DNA of 64,000 nt, from the NCBI RefSeq assembly GCF_001431485.1, contig NZ_LDJM01000012.1:62001-126000 (forward strand). The letters run 5' to 3'. This DNA is from Stenotrophomonas ginsengisoli. GTDB taxonomy: Bacteria; Pseudomonadota; Gammaproteobacteria; Xanthomonadales; Xanthomonadaceae. The position numbers and the translations under genes were made by a program. Of the stretch, positions 18,852-25,164 are shown in pieces; position 1 is the first letter of the stretch; the number at the start of each line of letters is the position of its first letter. A model generated the notes under the pieces. The model had not been told where the DNA came from, ran no database searches, and was given only the letters and a program-made list of their open reading frames with translations.

Positions 18852-20333
18852 ATGTCCGTTCTTGCCCCGCTCGCCCCGCTTCGCGCCCATGCCGGCACCC
18901 GCCTGACCCAGGGTCTGACCGATGACCAGGTGCTGGCCCTGGCCGTCAACCATCCGGATCTGGGCGCGGCCATCACAGCCGCTGCCAGCGAGTACGCCCG
19001 GATCAAGGACAGCGCCGCAGCCCTGCTGGACCTGGACGAAAGCGCGCAGATCGCCGCGATGCAGGATGGCTTCGTCAACTTCTACGCCGACGATGCGGTG
19101 GTGCCCTACATCGCCCTGGCCGCCTGCGGCCCGTGGGTGGTCAGCCTGAAGGGGGCGGTGCTGTATGACGCCGGCGGCTACGGCATGCTCGGCTTCGGCC
19201 ATACCCCGGCCGACATCCTTGCCGCTGCCGGCAAGCCGCAGGTGATGGCCAACATCATGACCCCCTCGCTGTCCCAGGGCCGCTTCATCGCCGCCCTGCG
19301 CAAGGAAATCGGCCACAGCCGTGGCGGCAGCCCGTTCTCGCACTTCATGTGCCTGAACTCCGGTTCCGAAGCAGTTGGCCTGGCCGCGCGCATCGCCGAC
19401 ATCAACGCCAAGCTGATGACCGACCCGGGTGCCCGCCATGCCGGGGCCACGATCAAGCGCGTGGTGATCAAGGGCAGCTTCCACGGCCGTACCGACCGTC
19501 CGGCGCTGTATTCGGACTCCACCCGCAAGGCCTATGACACCCATCTGGCCAGCTACCGCGGCGAGAACAGCGTCATTGCGATCGAGCCTTACGACCAGGC
19601 CGCGCTGCGCCAGGTGTTTGCCGATGCCGCCAGCAACCACTGGTTCATCGAGGCAGTGTTCCTGGAGCCGGTGATGGGCGAAGGCGACCCGGGCCGCGCC
19701 GTGCCGGCCGATTTCTACAAGCTGGCCCGCGAACTGACCCGCGAGCACGGTGCCCTGCTGCTGATCGACTCCATCCAGGCCGCCCTGCGCGTGCACGGCA
19801 CCCTGTCCTTTGTCGACTACCCGGGCCACCAGGAGCTGGATGCCCCGGACATGGAGACCTACTCCAAGGCCCTCAATGGCGCCCAGTTCCCGCTCTCGGT
19901 GCTGGCCGTGACCGACCACGCCGCCGCGCTGTACCGCAAGGGCGTATACGGCAACACCATGACCACCAACCCGCGTGCGCTGGATGTGGCCTGCGCCACC
20001 CTGGCCCACCTGGACGAGGGCGTGCGCGCCAACATCCGCCTGCGCGGGCAGCAGGCCGTGGCCAAGCTGGAAGCGCTCAAGGACAAACTGGGCGGGGCGA
20101 TCACCAAGGTCCAGGGCACCGGCCTGCTGTTCTCCTGTGAGCTGGCCCCGCAGTACAAGTGCTACGGCGCCGGCTCCACCGAGGAGTGGCTGCGCATGCA
20201 CGGGGTCAACGTGATCCACGGCGGCGAGAACTCGCTGCGCTTCACCCCGCACTTCGGCATCGACGAGGCCGAACTGGACCTGCTGGTGGAGATGGTCGGC
20301 CGCGCCCTGCTCGAAGGCCCGCGCCGCAGCTGA
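18852..20333 (+). CDS. PLP-dependent class III aminotransferase, substrate unknown
   Basis: A 493-residue fold-type I enzyme. Lys339 in Tyr-Ser-Lys-Ala-Leu-Asn-Gly is the PLP Schiff-base lysine, and Asp306 in Leu-Leu-Ile-Asp-Ser-Ile-Gln pairs with the pyridine nitrogen. The motif after that aspartate is Ser-Ile-Gln where most class III enzymes have Glu-Val/Ile-Gln. Asn-Ser-Gly-Ser-Glu-Ala-Val near 175 binds PLP phosphate. About 85 N-terminal residues precede the core, longer than in ornithine or acetylornithine aminotransferases (about 400-450). The divergent Lrp/AsnC gene suggests amino-acid-responsive expression. A lysine or other omega-amino acid is possible but unproven. Confidence 0.82.
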   Translation: MSVLAPLAPLRAHAGTRLTQGLTDDQVLALAVNHPDLGAAITAAASEYARIKDSAAALLDLDESAQIAAMQDGFVNFYADDAVVPYIALAACGPWVVSLKGAVLYDAGGYGMLGFGHTPADILAAAGKPQVMANIMTPSLSQGRFIAALRKEIGHSRGGSPFSHFMCLNSGSEAVGLAARIADINAKLMTDPGARHAGATIKRVVIKGSFHGRTDRPALYSDSTRKAYDTHLASYRGENSVIAIEPYDQAALRQVFADAASNHWFIEAVFLEPVMGEGDPGRAVPADFYKLARELTREHGALLLIDSIQAALRVHGTLSFVDYPGHQELDAPDMETYSKALNGAQFPLSVLAVTDHAAALYRKGVYGNTMTTNPRALDVACATLAHLDEGVRANIRLRGQQAVAKLEALKDKLGGAITKVQGTGLLFSCELAPQYKCYGAGSTEEWLRMHGVNVIHGGENSLRFTPHFGIDEAELDLLVEMVGRALLEGPRRS

Positions 20334-20368
20334 GCGGCGGGCACGTACGTGCCGCTGCACAATGCACC

Positions 20369-20396
20369 GAACCCGCTGTGAAGCGGGTTCTTTTTT
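20369..20396 (+). terminator. Rho-independent terminator of the aminotransferase gene
   Basis: GAACCCGC and GCGGGTTC form an 8-base perfect stem with a 6-base loop followed by six T, 36 bases after the stop. Confidence 0.88.
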
Positions 20397-20441
20397 GCCC
20401 TACGCTGTGGCAGGACCCTGCCCTTGCCTCTGGAGCCTGAC

Positions 20442-20864
20442 ATGCGCGCCGTATTGCGTCTGATTGCCGCCTGCCTGGCAGGCGTGGTTGCCGGCAGCCT
20501 GGTCAATGGCGGCATCCTCAAACTCGTTGCCTGGCTGTTGCCTGCGCCCACCGGGGTGGACATGCACAGCATGGCCGGGCTGCAGGCTGCCCTGCCCGCC
20601 CTGCCGGCCGGACAGTTTCTGGGACCCTGGCTGGCCCATGCCGGCGGCACCCTGGCCGGCGCCTGGCTGGCCAGCCGCCTGCTGCCACCGCGGCAATGGG
20701 CCGGTGCCCTGGTGGTGGGCCTGCTGTTCCTGGCTGGCGGGACGATGATGGCCTGGCAGCTGCCGGCACCCCGCTGGTTCGAGCTGGCCGATCTGCTGCT
20801 GGCCTACCTGCCGATGGCCGCCCTGGGCTACTGGCTGGCCCGACAACGACGCGCGCCGGGCTGA
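20442..20864 (+). CDS. Small integral membrane protein of unknown function
   Basis: A 140-residue protein with about four hydrophobic segments: residues 4-30, a Gly/Ala-rich span near 65-80, one near 85-105 and one near 112-132. Short Arg-rich ends suggest a cytoplasmic C-terminus (Arg-Gln-Arg-Arg-Ala-Pro-Gly). I recognise no family motif. ATG 20442 is chosen because TGGAGC lies 7 bases upstream; an in-frame TTG at 20424 is less likely. It stands alone between a terminator and the convergent exported-protein genes. Composition is like its neighbours. Confidence 0.75.
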   Translation: MRAVLRLIAACLAGVVAGSLVNGGILKLVAWLLPAPTGVDMHSMAGLQAALPALPAGQFLGPWLAHAGGTLAGAWLASRLLPPRQWAGALVVGLLFLAGGTMMAWQLPAPRWFELADLLLAYLPMAALGYWLARQRRAPG

Positions 20865-20895
20865 GCGGCCCCGTCTTGCGGGACCTCAAAATACA

Positions 20896-20918
20896 GACAG
20901 CCGCACTAGGCGGCTGTC
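20896..20918 (-). terminator. Hairpin after the first small exported protein gene
   Basis: GACAGCCGC and GCGGCTGTC form a 9-base stem with a 5-base loop. On the minus strand it is followed by TGTATTTTG. It lies 29 bases past the stop at 20947. Confidence 0.6.
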
Positions 20919-20946
20919 CGGGGATTGCACGGGAAGGCCCCGACAA

Positions 20947-21291
20947 TCAGACGTCGATGTCATCCAGACGGAACACCACGTCCGACTCGCGCACGTTGAT
21001 GTTCATACGGGTGTAGGAATCACCATCGCTGTCGACAGCGCGCACGTCAAAACGCGGCGACTTGTAACCGGTCAGGGTGATGCGCTTGGTGCGGCCGTTT
21101 TCCAGCACTTCGCTCTCGCCCAGCAGGTCCTCTTCCCAATCCGAGGCCGATGCCGGGCTGACATACAGGTGCCAGATCGGGAACCCGGTGTTGTTGGTCA
21201 CATCCACATACATCTGCTGGGCCATGGCCATCGGGCTCATCACAGCCAGCATTGCCACCAGCGCCAAACGGCCCATCCACTTGCGTACCAT
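20947..21291 (-). CDS. Small exported protein with Asn-Asn-Thr-Gly and Asp-rich motifs (copy 1)
   Basis: A 114-residue protein with a cleavable signal peptide (Lys-Trp-Met-Gly-Arg then a hydrophobic core ending Met-Ala-Met-Ala-Gln, about residues 1-24). The mature part has Val-Thr-Asn-Asn-Thr-Gly-Phe, Asp-Trp-Glu-Glu-Asp-Leu-Leu-Gly, and Asp-Ser-Asp-Gly-Asp-Ser-Tyr-Thr-Arg. The last resembles a calcium-type acidic loop. It is a clear paralogue of the gene at 21585-21923. I know of similar small periplasmic proteins in proteobacteria but no assigned function. AAGGAG lies 6 bases before ATG 21291; ATG 21294 is the alternative. Confidence 0.82.
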   Translation of the reverse strand: MVRKWMGRLALVAMLAVMSPMAMAQQMYVDVTNNTGFPIWHLYVSPASASDWEEDLLGESEVLENGRTKRITLTGYKSPRFDVRAVDSDGDSYTRMNINVRESDVVFRLDDIDV

Positions 21292-21486
21292 CATTCTCTC
21301 CTTAACCATTTCGGCCAGACGTCCATGTGCAGCCGGCAGCTGCGTCATGGCGCCGGTGTTTTCATGCCTCCACCGAAGCTGCGACACAGGTCACAGGGCG
21401 GCAAAAGGGCCGGATTATTGTACAGCCGCCAGATTGTGAACACGATCACCCGTTGTGTCATCAAGCCAGCCGCCGGCTGATGCAAG

Positions 21487-21508
21487 ACGGGCCGCACTGG
21501 CGGCCCGT
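21487..21508. terminator. GC-rich hairpin between the two exported-protein paralogues
   Basis: ACGGGCCGC and GCGGCCCGT pair over 9 bases around ACTG, 77 bases past the stop at 21585. No T-run follows on either strand, so it may act as a 3'-end or processing structure and not as a classical terminator. The rest of the 293-base gap (21292-21584) shows no gene. Confidence 0.4.
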
Positions 21509-21584
21509 TGCATGTTTGCCGGTCATCAGCTTTAGCGGAAAGACTGCCGGTTTCTTTAGCCTTTCCACCGATGCACAGGCTTGA

Positions 21585-21923
21585 TCAATGGGACAGGTCG
21601 CCCAGGGTCAGGGTGACATCCTCGGTGAGCACATTGACCCCCATGCGGTAGTACGTATCACCATCCTCGTCCACCGCCTTGATGTCATACACCGGCGAGC
21701 CCTTGCCGGAGAAGTTGACCTGGTGGGTCTGCCCATTGCGCAGGATGCGCGTACCCAGCACATCCTCTTCCCAGTCACCGGTGGAACTGCTGCTGACATT
21801 CAGGGTGATGATGTCGAACCCGGTGTTGTTGGTGACCCGCAGGTACCGCTGCTGGGCGTGGGCCGCAACGCTGACCAGCAACAGCAGTGCAGCCAGGACG
21901 ATGATCTGAGCAGACTTGAACAT
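21585..21923 (-). CDS. Small exported protein with Asn-Asn-Thr-Gly and Asp-rich motifs (copy 2)
   Basis: A 112-residue protein with a signal peptide ending Ala-Ala-His-Ala-Gln near residue 23. The mature region is colinear with the protein at 20947-21291: Val-Thr-Asn-Asn-Thr-Gly-Phe, Asp-Trp-Glu-Glu-Asp-Val-Leu-Gly, Asn-Gly-(Arg/Gln)-Thr, and Asp-Glu-Asp-Gly-Asp-Thr-Tyr-Tyr-Arg all align. By eye a little under half the mature residues are identical. Such proteins are probably periplasmic beta-sandwiches with a cation-binding loop, but this is inference. ATG 21923 follows an AGGGGG Shine-Dalgarno. A CCCCC-GTTT-GGGGG dyad lies about 85 bases upstream. Confidence 0.82.
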   Translation of the reverse strand: MFKSAQIIVLAALLLLVSVAAHAQQRYLRVTNNTGFDIITLNVSSSSTGDWEEDVLGTRILRNGQTHQVNFSGKGSPVYDIKAVDEDGDTYYRMGVNVLTEDVTLTLGDLSH

Positions 21924-22006
21924 GTAACCCCCTGTTGAAAGAACAAGCGGCGCATCCGGCGCCGCGCAGAGGCCACACACTAGGCAATGGCCCGCCTGCC
22001 CAGTAG

Positions 22007-22021
22007 CCCCCCGTTTGGGGG
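22007..22021. promoter_or_regulatory. CCCCC-GTTT-GGGGG dyad upstream of exported-protein copy 2
   Basis: A run of six C, then GTTT, then five G forms a perfect 5-base-arm dyad (22008-22012 and 22017-22021). It sits 84-98 bases before the start at 21923 and 32 bases past the pyrophosphatase stop. Neither strand shows a T-run after it, so an operator is at least as likely as a terminator. Confidence 0.3.
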
Positions 22022-22052
22022 AGGTGCCTCGCCCGCACCGGCCCGGTAGAGA

Positions 22053-22670
22053 TCACTGCCCGGCCCGTTGCTGCACCTGCCGGAACAGTTGCATCGCCTC
22101 GGCCGCACCGCCCCACCCGCGCAGCTGGACCGGATTGACGGTGCCGGCTGCCACCCCACACTCAGCAGTGCAGGTGGTGCTCTTGTAACCGGCGAAGAAG
22201 GCTTTGATGCGCAGTCGCAGCCCAGGTGGCAGGTCCGCCAGATCCTGCCACTGGGCGTAATCAGCATCCACGCCGGCCGCCGGCACCGCAATCAGCTTGT
22301 CGTCGGCCTGGCCGCCATCGCGCATACGCAGCAGTCCGATCGGGCGGACAGCAATGCGCACACCGGCCGGCAGCGGCTCACGGGTAACCAGCAGCGCATC
22401 CAGTGGATCACCATCGCCCGCCACAGTACCGGGCAGGCCGCCGTAGTTGGCCGGATAGCTTTCCGCACCGGGCAGGAAACGATCCACGAACAGCCGCCCC
22501 TGGGCATCGATCTCGTACTTGATGCGGCTTCCGGCCGGGATCTCCACCTGCATCCAGATCCCCGGATCTGCCTGTGCGGCATCTGTCTGTGCAGTTCCGG
22601 TGCCGGCCACGGCCGTGCCTGCCGACCCGGCCAGCAGAATTGCCGGCCACAAAACTCTCTGGCGTGTCAT
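22053..22670 (-). CDS. Exported family I inorganic pyrophosphatase
   Basis: The product should hydrolyse pyrophosphate to two phosphates, but in the periplasm. Residues 1-25 form a signal peptide (Arg-Gln-Arg, hydrophobic core, Ala-Val-Ala-Gly). Mature protein features are Glu-Ile-Pro-Ala-Gly-Ser-Arg-Ile-Lys-Tyr-Glu-Ile-Asp, Tyr-Pro-Ala-Asn-Tyr-Gly, and the family I signature Asp-Gly-Asp-Pro-Leu-Asp-Ala-Leu. A Lys-Ala-Phe-Phe-Ala-Gly-Tyr-Lys segment replaces the usual Phe-Glu-His-Tyr-Lys region, and two nearby cysteines (Cys-Thr-Ala-Glu-Cys) may form a disulfide. ATG 22670 overlaps the phosphatase stop as ATGA. It is the last gene of the phosphate-scavenging operon. Confidence 0.88.
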   Translation of the reverse strand: MTRQRVLWPAILLAGSAGTAVAGTGTAQTDAAQADPGIWMQVEIPAGSRIKYEIDAQGRLFVDRFLPGAESYPANYGGLPGTVAGDGDPLDALLVTREPLPAGVRIAVRPIGLLRMRDGGQADDKLIAVPAAGVDADYAQWQDLADLPPGLRLRIKAFFAGYKSTTCTAECGVAAGTVNPVQLRGWGGAAEAMQLFRQVQQRAGQ

Positions 22671-24049
22671 TCCCAGCACCGGTCCGTACGCCCGGTGGCC
22701 GTCGCTGCGCGGTGGTCACAGGTACGAGGGGCGATGCGCCCGTCCATCTGCTCGATCAGGCGCTTGCTGCCATCCGCATCACGCGCGATGCGCCATTGGT
22801 CATACAGCCGGCCGCTGGCCGTATAGGAGGCATAGTTCAAACCGTCATTGGCAATACGCAATACCTGGTAGTACTGGGTGTCCTCGCCCACCGGCGCCAT
22901 GCTTGCCCTGGCCTGTTCGGACAGGCGGTATTGCTTGGGCCCGGCCACCGAAGAGACCAGTACCGTGCTGCCGGCCCCGTCAAGCAGCCGCCGCCCGTAA
23001 GCGTGATCATGCCCCTGCAGGACCAGGTCCACGCGGTGCCGGCGCAGCACCGGAGCCAGATGGGTGACCAGCGCGCGGTTGTCGCGGCCGGTACGCAGGG
23101 CGTACAGCGGCTGGTGCACGACCACGATGGTCCATGGCCGCGTATTGGCGGCCAGCACACCGTCCAACCAACGCGCCTGCTCGGCGCCACTGTCATGTTC
23201 CAGCGCCGAGGTGCCATCGAGCACGGCAATCCGCACGCCTTGGTGGTCAAACCAGTAACTGGTATGCGGCACCACCGCCGCACCGTTGTCCGGCAAGGCA
23301 AAGGACCGTGGCCAGTGGACGCCCAGCACCTTGATCTGCTGCGGGGTGTCCTCGTGCAGCTCGGCATATTCGTGGTTGCCCACAGCCGGCGCTGTGGCCA
23401 CCTCTTCGAGCAAGGGCGCCGCGGCGGCGTGCCACTCGCCCCATTCGATGTCGTCCTGGCCATCGCCGCCACTGACCAGATCGCCGGCAAACAGGGCCAG
23501 GCGTGCCTGCGGTGCCTGGCGCATGGCCTGACGGATCACCCGGGTGACATGGGAGACGTTCTTGTTCTGGGTGTCGCCGAAGTACAGCAGGGTCAGCGGT
23601 GCATCCACGCCGGCGGCGGTGACCACCCGGTTCCAGCTGCTCCAGCGTCCATTGCCCTGCACCCGGTACAGCCAGGCCGTATCGGCCGCCAGGCCATCCA
23701 CCACTACCTGATGGTAGTGGGCCACACCGGTCTCGGCAGTCAAGGCTGTGGTGGTGGCGGTGAGGCGGCGTGTTGCGGCAAAGGCTGGTGAATCGTCCTG
23801 CGCGGCCAGCTCCAGCACCGGCGCCTGCACATTGGCATCGGTGCGCCAGGACACGGCAAAGCCGTTGGATGCATCGGCCAGCGGACTGACCACGAGGCGA
23901 TCCGGCGCCGGCCCCGGCTGGTAGGCCAGTTGCCCCATCGGCACCTGGGTATTGGCTTCGGGCGGCTGCGCAGCACCGCCGGGCGTGGCAAGTGCCATGC
24001 CCGGCACCAGCACGGCGGCCAGCAGCCGATGACGCCATTGCGCACTCAC
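22667..24049 (-). CDS. Exported metallophosphoesterase, purple-acid-phosphatase-like
   Basis: A 460-residue protein with an N-terminal signal peptide (about 1-28) and a fibronectin-like domain (about 50-145). A calcineurin-like domain follows, carrying all five metal-binding blocks: Gly-Asp-Thr-Gln, Gly-Asp-Leu-Val, Gly-Asn-His-Glu-Tyr, Val-Val-His-Gln-Pro-Leu-Tyr and Gly-His-Asp-His-Ala-Tyr. This layout is that of purple acid phosphatases. It should release phosphate from monoesters in the envelope or outside. GTG 24049 is chosen because it overlaps the upstream stop as GTGA; GTG 24058 is possible. It is translationally coupled on both sides. Confidence 0.87.
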   Translation of the reverse strand: MSAQWRHRLLAAVLVPGMALATPGGAAQPPEANTQVPMGQLAYQPGPAPDRLVVSPLADASNGFAVSWRTDANVQAPVLELAAQDDSPAFAATRRLTATTTALTAETGVAHYHQVVVDGLAADTAWLYRVQGNGRWSSWNRVVTAAGVDAPLTLLYFGDTQNKNVSHVTRVIRQAMRQAPQARLALFAGDLVSGGDGQDDIEWGEWHAAAAPLLEEVATAPAVGNHEYAELHEDTPQQIKVLGVHWPRSFALPDNGAAVVPHTSYWFDHQGVRIAVLDGTSALEHDSGAEQARWLDGVLAANTRPWTIVVVHQPLYALRTGRDNRALVTHLAPVLRRHRVDLVLQGHDHAYGRRLLDGAGSTVLVSSVAGPKQYRLSEQARASMAPVGEDTQYYQVLRIANDGLNYASYTASGRLYDQWRIARDADGSKRLIEQMDGRIAPRTCDHRAATATGRTDRCWE

Positions 24050-25164
24050 AGCCCGCACTCCGGCAGCGACAGCGCCCTGGCGATGTCATTCCAGTCGAAG
24101 GCCACCACGCCCTGGTCATCATGCACGGCATACAGCGCGCCATTGGGGAAACGCGCACTGGCCTGCTGGCTGTTCCAGATGCCATCGGTGTTGGCCACCA
24201 CCTTGCCCTCGAAGGCGCCGACATGGGCCAGGGTGTGGCGGTCAAACAGATGGAAGGTGCTGCGCGCCTTGCCCTGCTCGGTGGTGATCCACCAGCCGGC
24301 CTCGCCACAGGTGCGCAGCATGATGCCTTCGGCCTGGGCGGCCAGCTTCTCGCCACCAAAGACCTGGCCGGTGAACTTCCCGTCCAGGTTGTAGACCTTG
24401 AACTCATTGGCCCAGGTTTCATCCTCTTCGGCAATCAGCAGACGGTCATTGGCCGGATCCCCCCACAGCGATTCCACCACCCGCAGGGCACCCCGTTCGC
24501 TGGTGTCGCCGATGTTGGCGGCAAGCTGTGCCCGGGCCTTGCCATCGATGATGCTCAGCGCATAACGGCGCACGCGCCGGTCCAGTTCGGTCAGGGGCGG
24601 CAGGATGTCATTGCCCTGCGCATCCTCGCCGTTGTCCCAGGAGTCGGTGACATACAGATCGTATGTGTCCTGCCGGGTCTTGTTGACCCACAGGCCATAC
24701 GGCTTGCGCAGTTCCTGCTGGCCGAAATGGCCGACCGGAGTGAAATCGGGCAGGGTCAGCACCTGCACCCGGCGGTTGTCACGCTCCACCACCAGCAGCA
24801 GGTCATCGACCACGGCAATGCCGTTGGGGCGATCGAACTGACCGTCACCGGTGCCGGCACTGCCGACATCGCGCAGATGGACACCGCTCTGGCCGTCGTA
24901 AACGACCAGCTTGTCGCTGGCCTTGGCCGTGGCAATCAACCAGACCTTGCCATCGGCGGCAACCCAGGACGCCGGGGAATCGATGTTGTCCTCCGGGGTC
25001 ATCGGGGTCAGGAAGGCCTCGCCGATGCGGGCCACCGGCGCGGCCGTGACCTCATGGCTGCCAGCTGCCGGCGGTGTGGCGGTGGTATCGGCAACCGGTG
25101 CGCTGCAGCCGGCCAGCAGCGCGATGCCGGCCAGGCCCAGGAACGGGCGGATCGGCGCGCACAT
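24046..25164 (-). CDS. Phytase-like beta-propeller lipoprotein
   Basis: A 372-residue lipoprotein (signal ending Leu-Leu-Ala-Gly-Cys, Cys near 20) with repeated beta-propeller blades. Blade motifs include Asp-Ser-Pro-Ala-Ser-Trp-Val, Arg-Pro-Asn-Gly-Ile-Ala-Val, Val-Val-Glu-Arg-Asp-Asn-Arg-Arg-Val-Gln-Val and Ala-Glu-Gly-Ile-Met. These correspond to conserved blocks of beta-propeller (3-)phytases, which remove phosphate from inositol hexakisphosphate with calcium. ATG 25164 overlaps the receptor stop by one base (TGATG). Flanking receptor, phosphatase and pyrophosphatase support a role in organic phosphate use. Calcium-ligand conservation was not fully verified. Confidence 0.82.
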   Translation of the reverse strand: MCAPIRPFLGLAGIALLAGCSAPVADTTATPPAAGSHEVTAAPVARIGEAFLTPMTPEDNIDSPASWVAADGKVWLIATAKASDKLVVYDGQSGVHLRDVGSAGTGDGQFDRPNGIAVVDDLLLVVERDNRRVQVLTLPDFTPVGHFGQQELRKPYGLWVNKTRQDTYDLYVTDSWDNGEDAQGNDILPPLTELDRRVRRYALSIIDGKARAQLAANIGDTSERGALRVVESLWGDPANDRLLIAEEDETWANEFKVYNLDGKFTGQVFGGEKLAAQAEGIMLRTCGEAGWWITTEQGKARSTFHLFDRHTLAHVGAFEGKVVANTDGIWNSQQASARFPNGALYAVHDDQGVVAFDWNDIARALSLPECGL

